Source: Oculatella sp. LEGE 06141
GTDB taxonomy: Bacteria > Cyanobacteriota > Cyanobacteriia > Elainellales > Elainellaceae
DNA: 64,000 nucleotides
Direction of reading: 5' to 3'
Assembly (NCBI RefSeq): GCF_015207605.1
Contig: NZ_JADEWO010000020.1
Coordinates: forward strand, 1 to 64,000
Below the pieces are notes generated by a model, which had not been told where the DNA came from, ran no database searches, and worked only from the letters and a program-made list of their open reading frames with translations. Shown one piece after another: positions 19,141-27,910 of this stretch (position 1 is the stretch's first letter; each line of letters begins with the position of its first letter). The position numbers and the translations under genes are program-made.

Positions 19141-19572
19141 CTAAAAACTATCACTGGGCGTGCGAATAAAATACTCTGCTGTATTGAGGGCGGGAGAACG
19201 ATAAAGCACCAGTTCATTGCCACTCGCGAGGGTCAGCACACGATACACCGCTTCGGCTCGCGTCAACTGCTGCTCTCGCGGAATCCCGGCATTTTCGGGA
19301 AAGTATCCACCTCGGTTTACAACGGTATAGTTTTGGAGAATCGTTGATGCGGTATTAAAAACGGTCTGAAAGTCTCCAGAGAAATACGGGTCGGCTTGCA
19401 GATCAGCTAACATTCCCCTGGAAAGCGTCGTAGAACCTTGATTAGCAAATTCTTGCAATTGAATATACTGCACAACGCCGCGACGCAATTCTGTTTGGGC
19501 ATGCGCTATCGTTTGCCCTGTAATAGTTGCTGCCAGAATGGATAAGACCAACATTCGACTGCGTTTCAGCAT
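19141..19572 (-). CDS. Exported protein of unknown function
   Basis: The 143-residue product has a signal peptide (LVLSILAATITGQTIAHAQ). The mature part is about 118 residues with no cysteines, and includes the phrases DLQADPYFSGDFQTVFNTAS and LTRAEAVYRVLTLASGNELV. No family was recognised. GAGGAG six bases before the ATG is a strong ribosome binding site, which supports a real gene. It is monocistronic, with its 3' end facing the lectin/RTX gene across a terminator. Confidence 0.75.
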   Translation of the reverse strand: MLKRSRMLVLSILAATITGQTIAHAQTELRRGVVQYIQLQEFANQGSTTLSRGMLADLQADPYFSGDFQTVFNTASTILQNYTVVNRGGYFPENAGIPREQQLTRAEAVYRVLTLASGNELVLYRSPALNTAEYFIRTPSDSF

Positions 19573-19848
19573 AATAACTCCTCATTCACACATCTATTCA
19601 GTAACTAGATCGGATCCATAGTTTGACGCTTGGGCAACCGCTTTAGACAGTACCCAGGCACAATCCAGGGAATAGCGTTTGCAATTAGTTGCGTTAGTTC
19701 ATCGGTTCAGGAACTAAGCGATCGCACAAATGGCAGTTCAGCCCATTTCAGACCTATCGGTCGCAGGCATCCATAATCTACCTTTAAGCCTGCGGCTCGG
19801 CAAGCTAGAGGTACATAAAGAAGGGATTGCAGCCCTCCGTGCGAACGG

Positions 19849-21096
19849 TTAGTCTACTCTAACCCTGAGGTTGCCATCAAAGTTATCGTATCCAGTCACC
19901 GATCCATTCTTCAGCTCGATCGTGCTGTTTCCGTAATAAAAGGTTTCCGTACATAAAGCCGCATTTCGGATCACCTGTGTGGGTGTTCCTTGCACTTTAA
20001 ATATTGCATTTCGTTCAGAGCCTAGCGTCCAATAATTGCCGTTTATTTGTAATCCGTTTGTGGAAACTGGACGCACAGACACCTTAAGGTTGCCATCAAT
20101 ATTTCGATAGCCAGTCACTCTACCGCTACTCACAGCAACAATGCTATCTCCGTAATAAAACAGTTCTTCGCCCATTAGCAGTTCTTCGCCAACCGAATCA
20201 GGCCGAACGATTTGATCAGGGGTTCCCTGAACTCTAAACACCTGCTCACGATTCGAACCTAACGTCCAGGCCGAATCAGGGCTGGCGGATGGAATCGTTG
20301 AAGACTCACTGGCAGAAACCCTGAGATTCTTATCAGCATCTTCATATGAATTGACGGTGCCGTTGTTGAGTTCTACTGTGCTGGCACCGTAATACAGCAC
20401 TTCTCGGCACAGGGAATTGTATTGGGAGACTCGGTTGGGGTCGCCCTGAATTCTCAGGACATCTTCTCGCTTAGAACCAACAGCCCACAAGTTAGCAGAC
20501 GGAGTGGGAATTGAAGCCTGGACAGATAGTTTGCTTCGAGCATAAGCCAGGTTGCGTTCATACTCTACAACTTTGCTTTGAGCAACAGAATAATTTGGAC
20601 TAGAGGCTGGCACGTTTTGCATCAAGTCGATCGCCTCACGCCACCAGGTCGTAATGGTAAGCCACTCCTCATCCGAATCAGCCGTTTGGGTTAGCTCAGC
20701 CGCACTCATGGCACGGTTCACCGCCCAACGAAAATCTTCAGATTTGGGCGACCCGGTTTGAGCCGGAAATAACCTGGGATAAAACGTAAAGATTGCTGCT
20801 GTTAAACCCGCCAAACTGACAAAGCAAAGCGTTCCTAAAGCAATCCAGGGTGGCGATCGCCGCTGCGCTTTGGGCAATGGCACCGTAAAGTAAGGTTCTA
20901 ATTCGGGGTGAATTCTGCTGCTGTCGGCGCGACCGTTAGTATGACCATTGGCGCGACCGTTAGCATGACCATTACTATGACCATTAGTATGACCATTGGT
21001 GCGACCATGACCATTAGAATTACCGTTATATCGGCCATTAGAATGGCCATTAGAGTGTGAACCGTTACCGTTTGAGTGTGGACCTTTACCGTTCAT
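19849..21096 (-). CDS. NG-repeat membrane protein with three SmpA/OmlA-like repeats
   Basis: The 415-residue product has three parts. Residues 1-57 are a low-complexity tail built from NGH, NGR and NGN units. A single membrane helix lies at about 84-105 (LGTLCFVSLAGLTAAIFTF). The C-terminal half has three copies of a repeat of about 60 residues, each with WxxGSxRxxVFxVQGTPxxV, an EExFYYG strand and a GxVxGYxxxDGNLxV ending. These copies resemble the small BamE/SmpA-like fold, but that is a pattern-level impression. The N-terminus should be cytoplasmic and the repeats outside. The ATG at 21096 starts the NG tract; an in-frame TTG at 21144 has no support. There is no functional assignment. Confidence 0.8.
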   Translation of the reverse strand: MNGKGPHSNGNGSHSNGHSNGRYNGNSNGHGRTNGHTNGHSNGHANGRANGHTNGRADSSRIHPELEPYFTVPLPKAQRRSPPWIALGTLCFVSLAGLTAAIFTFYPRLFPAQTGSPKSEDFRWAVNRAMSAAELTQTADSDEEWLTITTWWREAIDLMQNVPASSPNYSVAQSKVVEYERNLAYARSKLSVQASIPTPSANLWAVGSKREDVLRIQGDPNRVSQYNSLCREVLYYGASTVELNNGTVNSYEDADKNLRVSASESSTIPSASPDSAWTLGSNREQVFRVQGTPDQIVRPDSVGEELLMGEELFYYGDSIVAVSSGRVTGYRNIDGNLKVSVRPVSTNGLQINGNYWTLGSERNAIFKVQGTPTQVIRNAALCTETFYYGNSTIELKNGSVTGYDNFDGNLRVRVD

Positions 21097-21330
21097 TTCT
21101 GCCCCAAATGGTTTCCTTATGTCAGCCCTGATTTTAAGCAGCAACCTTCCAAAGTATCTCTGATAAGCCCCTTAGAAAAAGTGTGCTTTTCTAGTAAATT
21201 CCTCACAATCAGATGAAGATTAGATGAAGATGGTACGTATTTGTGACGAATAGTTTGAACGAGTGGTTCTTAGCCTGACGAAACGAGAGAACCGTTACGC
21301 ATCGAACTAGACGGTTCACTAACAACGGTT

Positions 21331-21813
21331 TCATCGTCTGCCAATTCGAGAAGCAAACTCAGGACAATAGGTATGAATAGCTGCAACGGTAACAGCTACT
21401 TCTACACTGGACGGTAAAGCACCATCGCGCTGGAGCAGTCTTATTTCCTGCATCGAACCGCCTCCAGCCAAAAATGGGCAGACCGAGGTGCCATAATCTA
21501 TCAATAGCTGAGGATCAATGGTTCTAGTGAAGTCCAATGCGGTTGGGCTAGCAACAGTGACATAATTTTGCCAAAAGCGATCGCCCTCAATGCCAACGGC
21601 CAGGCTTGCGGTTCGCTGCTCACGGCAATAATCTACCAGTCTTACAACGTTCCCTGCCGAGTCCACCACCGAACGGCCTGACAACACTTCTGACTCGCAA
21701 ATTCCTAATGTAGTTCGTCCTGGAACGTATTGTGCGATCGCGGGTGATAAACCATTTGCAGCGATCAATATCAGAGCACTAGTTAGAGCGATCGAACGAA
21801 AAGACTTCATCAT
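21331..21813 (-). CDS. Exported protein of unknown function (DUF732-like pattern)
   Basis: The 160-residue product starts with a signal peptide (SIALTSALILIAANGLSPAIAQ). The mature part ends with a motif set of the form VCPFLAGG, 30 residues, then HTYCPEF. This paired Cys arrangement is like that in small secreted DUF732 proteins, but no homology can be claimed by eye. Two further cysteines (ICES, DYCR) precede it. The frame extends upstream to 21924, but the signal peptide fixes the start near 21813. No ribosome binding site is apparent. Confidence 0.65.
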   Translation of the reverse strand: MMKSFRSIALTSALILIAANGLSPAIAQYVPGRTTLGICESEVLSGRSVVDSAGNVVRLVDYCREQRTASLAVGIEGDRFWQNYVTVASPTALDFTRTIDPQLLIDYGTSVCPFLAGGGSMQEIRLLQRDGALPSSVEVAVTVAAIHTYCPEFASRIGRR

Positions 21814-21987
21814 TCGGAGTTGCAATGGACAAGCTTTAGCCGTCAGGTTGGGAAGCACATCCCCATTTCTATAAGATCCATAACAGGGACGATCTAGAGT
21901 CGCCCCTGTTGCGAATCTCATCATAGTTTAACTGCTACTGCTTTCTAAAACTACCGATGAGAACTGAAACATGCTGATTGCAATAGC

Positions 21988-22287
21988 CTAATCTTCTTCA
22001 ACATACATCGGCGGCTCAACCGCAAAATTGTTGAGCTGCCCTGCTTCATCTAACGTGTACCCATGAGTGGTTGAAATGCCAGTTCCGTCTTCTTGCTCAT
22101 TTTGAGCTTTGATGTTCTGTACATTGCGATTAACGTCTGCATTCGAAGGAATGACCTCATCTTTAGCATTCACTCCAACGGTTTGCGCGGTTTGTACAGC
22201 CCATTGATCTCCTGGGGCACCACGACCCGGTTCTGCCTCTTTGGGATCACCTGGAGTTGCTGCGTTTCGCTTTGTTTCGTCAGCCAC
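21988..22287 (-). CDS. Small hydrophilic protein of unknown function
   Basis: This 99-residue acidic protein has no hydrophobic segment and is rich in Asn, Gln, Asp, Glu and Gly, so it is probably disordered. It uses a GTG start with AGGAG six bases before it, which makes expression credible despite the bland sequence. Its opening MADETKRN resembles the MADNIKD of another small acidic protein at 56656-56886. Function is unknown; a stress-protectant or protein-binding role is speculation. Confidence 0.7.
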   Translation of the reverse strand: MADETKRNAATPGDPKEAEPGRGAPGDQWAVQTAQTVGVNAKDEVIPSNADVNRNVQNIKAQNEQEDGTGISTTHGYTLDEAGQLNNFAVEPPMYVEED

Positions 22288-22626
22288 AAAATTCTCCTGT
22301 GTAGTACGAGCTTTGTTATGAGACGACCCTATCGCAACTTTTTAATGCTTTGGGTCTGTCCCCAGTAATGAAATGCGGGTTAGAGTATCCCTCCAAAGTA
22401 TAGGGACGGCCATCAGAAATAAGGAAAAAACCTGGAAGCACGAGTGATGCCCGACAAATCGCTGGCCTACCGTTTTCTCACACGCTGAAGGGCTTAACCG
22501 GGCAGGCGCTGTGCCGGGTTAGCATCAAGCCAAACCTCGGTAGCGGCGCAGTTAGCCTTCAAGTCCGTAAGCCCTGGTATTTCTGAGGTCGTTTCTGAGA
22601 GCGATCGCGGCACTGCAAGCCTGCAT

Positions 22627-22788
22627 TCATGACTCTGGCAGGCTAGTTTCTTCTTGCTGTCTGGCATCAGCTGCCATTTCTTCAGCCGAGATACCGTCCA
22701 TCTCAAAGTTATCGGTTGCGTCGGATTCTTGAGTATCTTGCAACGACGTATCATCTAACAGTTCGTCGGTCGAAGGTTTGTCTTGCAT
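22627..22788 (-). CDS. Small acidic protein, 53 residues
   Basis: A 54-codon frame from ATG (22788) to TGA encodes a strongly acidic peptide with the phrases STDELLDDTSL and DGISAEEMAADARQQEE. It has amphipathic, disordered character like the two other small acidic proteins in the window. The ribosome binding site is weak. The composition is coherent and unlike a random frame, but no family is known to me. Confidence 0.5.
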   Translation of the reverse strand: MQDKPSTDELLDDTSLQDTQESDATDNFEMDGISAEEMAADARQQEETSLPES

Positions 22789-22919
22789 AGGTACCTGGTA
22801 ATCAATTTACTAGAACCCTATCGCGATCGCTCAAGATGCGCGTCTTCCGCCGGGATAGATGTCCTACTAGTAACTCTCCCGCAGGGGTAGAGCAAGCTGA
22901 TGTATTGCATCACTGGCGC

Positions 22920-24143
22920 TTAAACCACCACCGATACCTTGGCAGCACAGTCGTTAGCCCGTTGGCGGGCTTCATCTATTGTGGTGCCCAGCGCAAGAGC
23001 GACTCCCATCCGCCGATTTGGATAGCAGGTTGTCTTTCCAAACAGCCGTAGCTTACTGGTTGGAATACTCAGGGCTTGGTTCACCCCGGCAAATCGAGGA
23101 TTATCTCCAGCACTGGGAGCCAAAATTACCGCCGAGGCTCCCGGTTGGATCAGATCAATGGTGCCAATGGGTAACCCGGCGATCGCCCGGACATGCAGCT
23201 CAAACTCGGACATCGACTGACTAATCAACGTCACCATGCCAGTATCGTGGGGGCGAGGACTCACCTCGCTGAAGTAAACCGTTTGCGCCTGTCCTGGCTC
23301 TCCCTGGATGAAAAGTTCGACACCAAACAGCCCCCACCCCCCCAGAGCATCCGTGATTTTGCGACCGATCTCCTGGCACTGAGCCAGCGTGGCTGTATCC
23401 AGCGGGCAGGGCTGCCATGATTCACGATAATCGCCGTTGACCTGAACATGCCCAATCGGAGGACAAAAATGAGTGCCATCGATCGCCCGCACGGTGAGCA
23501 GGGTAATCTCAGTATGGAATTTTACAAACCCCTCCACAATTACCCGCGCATTCTTGGCGCGTCCGCCCACATGGGCATAGTTCCAGGCCGACTCAATCTC
23601 GGCCTCCGTGCGCACAATGCTTTGCCCTTTGCCCGACGAACTCATCACAGGCTTTACAACACACGGCAACCCTAAAGCAGCGATCGCGGCACGATACTCA
23701 CTCTCTGTTTCGGCAAATCGGTAAGGAGAGGTGTTGAGCTTCAGCTCATCTGCCGCCAGTCGGCGAATGCCTTCGCGGTTCATCGTTAAATAGGTTGCGT
23801 TGGCTGTAGGCACCACGCGCCAACCTTCCTGCTCTAGCTCAATTAACGTTTTAGTGGCGATCGCTTCTACTTCAGGCACAATCAGGCCAGGGCGTTCTCG
23901 CTCAATTAAGTGGCGCAGCAGGTTGCCATCCAGCATGTCTACCACATGCGATCGGTGAGCAACTTGCATCGCCGGGGCATGAGCATACGCATCAACCGCA
24001 ATCACTTCAAACCCCAGCCGCATCGCTTCGATCGCCACTTCCCGCCCCAACTCGCCTGCCCCTAACAGCAGTAACCGTTGAGCTTCAGCAGAAAGCGGAG
24101 CGCCCCAGATCTGAGACGCAGGAACCAATGGTGGGATATTCAT
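22920..24143 (-). CDS. purT: Formate-dependent phosphoribosylglycinamide formyltransferase
   Basis: This ATP-grasp enzyme of about 407 residues makes formyl-GAR from GAR, formate and ATP, the third step of purine synthesis. The N-terminal fold starts with [21 protein letters not shown]; the ATP-grasp core shows [16 protein letters not shown] and the metal-binding segment [18 protein letters not shown]. Length and order match E. coli PurT (392 residues). The ATG at 24143 is preferred; an in-frame GTG lies five codons upstream. It lies on the minus strand, divergent from the pil operon across 788 bp. Confidence 0.95.
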   Translation of the reverse strand: MNIPPLVPASQIWGAPLSAEAQRLLLLGAGELGREVAIEAMRLGFEVIAVDAYAHAPAMQVAHRSHVVDMLDGNLLRHLIERERPGLIVPEVEAIATKTLIELEQEGWRVVPTANATYLTMNREGIRRLAADELKLNTSPYRFAETESEYRAAIAALGLPCVVKPVMSSSGKGQSIVRTEAEIESAWNYAHVGGRAKNARVIVEGFVKFHTEITLLTVRAIDGTHFCPPIGHVQVNGDYRESWQPCPLDTATLAQCQEIGRKITDALGGWGLFGVELFIQGEPGQAQTVYFSEVSPRPHDTGMVTLISQSMSEFELHVRAIAGLPIGTIDLIQPGASAVILAPSAGDNPRFAGVNQALSIPTSKLRLFGKTTCYPNRRMGVALALGTTIDEARQRANDCAAKVSVVV

Positions 24144-24931
24144 AAGCAGTATGGGCACACTCTAACCCGTGAACCGTTAGCAAAACCTTAGCAGTCACCA
24201 TCATGCCCTACTTTGAAGTCTGATTCCAGGTAACAAAAACGATTGGCGATAAACTATAGTCTGACAATGATTGACAGCAAACGAGCCTCCGATTTAAGTT
24301 AACCACAACGCCACCATCGTCATCAGGGAAAACAGCTTAAGCTGCGCTTGAAAGTTAAGGGTCTGTTAATCATCTAAGTAAGACAACAGGAGCAAGCGTC
24401 TGAATCCGTTGTTTGTCCACCTGCCTCCAGAAAAATGAATTGGATTGTACTGTGATCTGCCTCACACAGTTTGGTAGCTGTACCTTCATTCAATATATTT
24501 TTTGATCAACTGTTGCTATTTGCCCAAAAGCGTTTAGTATATTGCCAGAACACGCCTAATTCTTCAAAATGTATCGTCATCAATTCGGTTGGTTTCACAG
24601 CCGAAGAACGGGCGATCGACTCTATTAATTTGGGCTGAATCGACACAAACGGAATTAGCCTCCGCCTGCGAGCGATCCTGTCGCTGGTTGGGGCGTGATA
24701 TTCGCCAGTTTTCCCGATTTTTTTGGCGGCGATCGCTTACGATTAATAGTGCAGTTGAAGCGCAGCCTGGAAATGTCGGCAAAATGTTATTTTTTAACAT
24801 TTGTATTCTTTTAACAAGTGTGGTAATTCTTCCCTAAATTGGGTACCATGCATTAGCATTAATTGCACTTCAGCAATCGCTGTTAGCTTTGCTCCCTCTT
24901 CTCGCCTTATTACGCATCAACGGACAAAACT
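24144..24931. other. Divergent intergenic region between purT and pilM
   Basis: These 788 bp are AT-rich by the standard of the window and contain no convincing gene. They must hold the promoters of purT and the pil operon. No consensus promoter could be assigned with confidence. Confidence 0.4.
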
Positions 24932-26047
24932 GTGGTTAGCAGATTCAAGGGTCTACTCTCTAAAAAGACAAAAGGAATCGGTATAGAGTTAACACCAGAA
25001 CGGGTTAACGTTGCGCGACTAAAAAAGAAAGGACAAGGCTTTCAGTTGATGACGCTGGCATCAGCAGAAGTTCCAGAAGGTATTTTTCAAGAAGGACAAA
25101 TTCTTGATTCTGCTGGCATGGCACAGATCATCCAGTCGCTTCTAGCAGAGAGCAAAATTAAAGCAAAATATGTAGCCACGGCAATTCCAGGCGGGCGAGA
25201 CACCGTAACTCGGATTATTCCGGTTCCAGCCGAGCTAGACGACCGGGAACTCCGCGAAATGGTACTCAACCAGGAAGCCGGGTTGTATTTGCCCTTTCCG
25301 CGTGAAGAAGCCGATGTCGATTACCAAAAGCTCGGCTTCTTCGTTGATGAAGATGGCATTGAGAAGGTGCAGGTGCTGCTAGTTGCCACTCGAAAGGAAG
25401 TTACCGACACGTATGTAAGTACGTTTCAGCAAGCGGGGCTGGCGATCGATGTTTTAGAAATCAGCAGTTTCTCCCTGATTCGCACCATTCGTGAGCAGTT
25501 GCGGCAGTTTACGCCACAGGAAGCTGCCGCCATCGTAGACATTGAATATGAAAATACCGAAATCTCAATTGTGGTTGATGGTGTTCCTCAGTTTTCTCGA
25601 ACGGTGCCCATCGGAACTTACCAGGTTCAAACCGCACTGAGTCGAGCCATGAATCTACCGCCTACTCGCAACACAGAACTGCTCCAGGGCATGACTGTGC
25701 CCGTTACCCCAATGGACAGTATTGGTGCGGTTCCCAAAATGGGCGGCACCAATCCCGGCACAGCGGCAATGCTGCGGATCTTGGGAGAGTTGGCCGACGA
25801 ATTGCGGCGATCGATCGATTTTTATCTCAATCAGGGCGACAACTTAGAAGTTGCTCAACTGTTGCTGGCAGGGCCAGGCGGTTCGATTGGGCAGCTTGAC
25901 GAATTTTTCTCGCAGCGGCTCAGTTTACCTGCCAGTCAGGTCGATCCGATTTCTGCAATGGCATTACAAGTTGATCAAGATATCGCGGTAGCCCAACGGT
26001 CGGGGCTAGGCGTTGTTTTGGGGTTGGGTTTACGGGAGGCATGGTGA
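24932..26047 (+). CDS. pilM: Type IV pilus inner-membrane platform protein PilM
   Basis: This 371-residue actin-like ATPase-fold protein sits on the cytoplasmic face of the type IV pilus machine and binds the N-terminus of PilN. Diagnostic segments are GIGIELTPERVNVARL near the start, the phosphate-binding type loop IVDIEYENTEISIVVDG and LLAGPGGSIGQLDEFFSQRL near the end. Translation starts at GTG 24932. The pilN start lies one base after its stop, so the genes are translationally coupled. It is the first gene of pilMNOQ. Confidence 0.95.
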   Translation: MVSRFKGLLSKKTKGIGIELTPERVNVARLKKKGQGFQLMTLASAEVPEGIFQEGQILDSAGMAQIIQSLLAESKIKAKYVATAIPGGRDTVTRIIPVPAELDDRELREMVLNQEAGLYLPFPREEADVDYQKLGFFVDEDGIEKVQVLLVATRKEVTDTYVSTFQQAGLAIDVLEISSFSLIRTIREQLRQFTPQEAAAIVDIEYENTEISIVVDGVPQFSRTVPIGTYQVQTALSRAMNLPPTRNTELLQGMTVPVTPMDSIGAVPKMGGTNPGTAAMLRILGELADELRRSIDFYLNQGDNLEVAQLLLAGPGGSIGQLDEFFSQRLSLPASQVDPISAMALQVDQDIAVAQRSGLGVVLGLGLREAW

Positions 26048-26048
26048 T

Positions 26049-26852
26049 ATGTATAGTCTCGATATTAATTTCCTGAGCGATCGCACTGAACGCCCTAGCG
26101 AACGGTTCGGCCCGCCAAGCAATGTTGTTCAAGAAAGTCCGCGACCACTCTATTTAGGAGTGGCCGTTGGTGTCTTTCTGCTCGGTGCTAGCGTTGGCCT
26201 GTGGCTGCTGTTGCAAAACCGCAACGCTGAACTGGTGCGCCAGCAAGCCGCACTAGACAGTCAGTTGGCTGAAGCAAATGCTCAACTGTCGCAAATCGAT
26301 GCAATCAACACTGAGATTGCCCAAATCGATCAGCAAAATCAGGCATTAGCAACGGTATTTGATCGCATCAAGCCGTGGTCGGCCATCTTACAGGACTTGC
26401 GCGATCGGGTTCCTCCAGGAGTGCAGGTTAACCAAATAGCCCAGGAAGAACCACCGCCAGCCGCCGCTCCAGTGGCACCCGAAGATCCGAGCCAACCCGC
26501 TCCAGCGGCACCCGAACCACCGCCGTCCACAATTCAAATTACTGGAAACGCCCGCTCGTTTAACGATGTCAATGATTTTCTGCTGGTCTTGCAGCGATCG
26601 CCATTCCTGGATGCCCAGGAAACCAGATTGGTGACCGCTGAGCTAGTAGACAACCCTGCTGATGTTGAGTTTTCAGGAGAGACATCGGGCAACATTGAAG
26701 TAGATCTGCCGCAAGTCGTGGCGTATACGATCTCAAGCCAACTGACCCCCATCCCGGCATCGCAGCTTTTGCAAGATCTTGAGCGAACGCTGTCAGTTGG
26801 GTTAGCCACCAGGATTCAAGCCCTTCGTGATAGAGGAGTTCTACAACAATGA
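26049..26852 (+). CDS. pilN: Type IV pilus assembly protein PilN
   Basis: The 267-residue bitopic protein begins MYSLDINFLSDR, the conserved cytoplasmic motif through which PilN docks on PilM. One membrane helix lies at about 36-60, a coiled coil at about 60-105 and a periplasmic domain after it. An Ala/Pro-rich insertion at about 134-160 separates the coiled coil from the ferredoxin-like domain that starts at STIQITGNA. The stop overlaps the start of pilO in an ATGA arrangement. Confidence 0.93.
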   Translation: MYSLDINFLSDRTERPSERFGPPSNVVQESPRPLYLGVAVGVFLLGASVGLWLLLQNRNAELVRQQAALDSQLAEANAQLSQIDAINTEIAQIDQQNQALATVFDRIKPWSAILQDLRDRVPPGVQVNQIAQEEPPPAAAPVAPEDPSQPAPAAPEPPPSTIQITGNARSFNDVNDFLLVLQRSPFLDAQETRLVTAELVDNPADVEFSGETSGNIEVDLPQVVAYTISSQLTPIPASQLLQDLERTLSVGLATRIQALRDRGVLQQ

Positions 26853-27760
26853 CAGTCGGCGGAGATTTCGTTCCAGCGGGGCCTAACGATTATGAGGTTG
26901 CCCCGACTTACCCCACCATTTTTGGGTTAACTCTAACTCCCACGGTTAGCGGTGTTTTGATTGCGTTGCTGGGGTTAGCCGGAGCAACCTATTTACTGCT
27001 TAACCTGGTGCGACCCGCCTGGGAGCAAAATCAGGTGCTGCGTCAAGATGTTGCAACCAAGCAAAGCCAGCTTGTCGATCAAGCAGAAACCCAGCGTCGC
27101 ATTCAAGAGGCTCAAGAGCAGTTGCGCCAGTCGAGGCAACTGCAAGCTGATGTTTTAGCACTGTTTGCAGATAAGCAAAGCCTGGACACTCTGTTAATTG
27201 ACTTAAATGAACGGGTTCAAGCTCAGGGAGCTACTCGAGGAGGAAGGGCAACGCTCGTTAGATTTGAATCCACTACACCTAATCCCGAGGTGGTGACAGA
27301 CAGTTCCCTGGGACAAGCGGCCAACAATCTGTTGGCGCGACAGGTTTACAACATTGCGATGGCAGGCAACTACGCTCAAACGCAGTCCATCATTCGCAAC
27401 ATTGAACGACTGCAACCGCTGCTGGTGGTTCGTGGGTTTACCTCTGAGCTGAATACAGAATCATCGGTGATTGTGCTTGATCCACGGGGTCGAGTAGTGC
27501 CTACTGCCCAACCGGAACCGCGAATTACAACATCATTTCAGCTCATTGCGATTCTCCCTGCTTCAGAAGTGAACCCAACAGCACCCTCAGCAGATGCGGC
27601 AACGGCGGCACCTGAAGCAGAAGCATCCCCGGCACCAACGGACGGGGCGGTGTCTCCCACACCAACGGACGGGGCAGCGTCTCCCGCACCAGCAGACGGG
27701 ACGGCGTCTCCCACACCAACGGACGGGGCAGCGTCACCATCGCCATCCCCTGCCAATTAG
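26849..27760 (+). CDS. pilO: Type IV pilus assembly protein PilO
   Basis: The 303-residue protein has one membrane helix at about 33-54, a coiled coil at about 65-110 and a periplasmic domain, the PilO layout. It would form heterodimers with PilN and link the platform to the secretin. The last 45 residues are four tandem nine-residue units of the type SPTPTDGAA, a low-complexity tail not needed for the core fold. There is no pilP gene in the cluster, as in other cyanobacterial pilMNOQ loci. Its start overlaps the pilN stop by four bases. Confidence 0.9.
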   Translation: MTVGGDFVPAGPNDYEVAPTYPTIFGLTLTPTVSGVLIALLGLAGATYLLLNLVRPAWEQNQVLRQDVATKQSQLVDQAETQRRIQEAQEQLRQSRQLQADVLALFADKQSLDTLLIDLNERVQAQGATRGGRATLVRFESTTPNPEVVTDSSLGQAANNLLARQVYNIAMAGNYAQTQSIIRNIERLQPLLVVRGFTSELNTESSVIVLDPRGRVVPTAQPEPRITTSFQLIAILPASEVNPTAPSADAATAAPEAEASPAPTDGAVSPTPTDGAASPAPADGTASPTPTDGAASPSPSPAN

Positions 27761-27910
27761 TGGATTAGCCGCTGGGTATAGCGTTGGATGAATCGGTTGC
27801 AGAATGTTCGGTCAGCAAAGGATGCCTAGAGGTCGCAGCATGTAGATGAATTGGATTCGATCCCGGTTTTTCTAAATATCAATTTCGCCCGGTTGAAGGA
27901 GGAGTGAATT

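Noticed and set aside
24564-24800. 78-codon minus-strand frame between purT and pilM
   Set aside because: No ribosome binding site, no hydrophobic or domain pattern, and composition like non-coding DNA.
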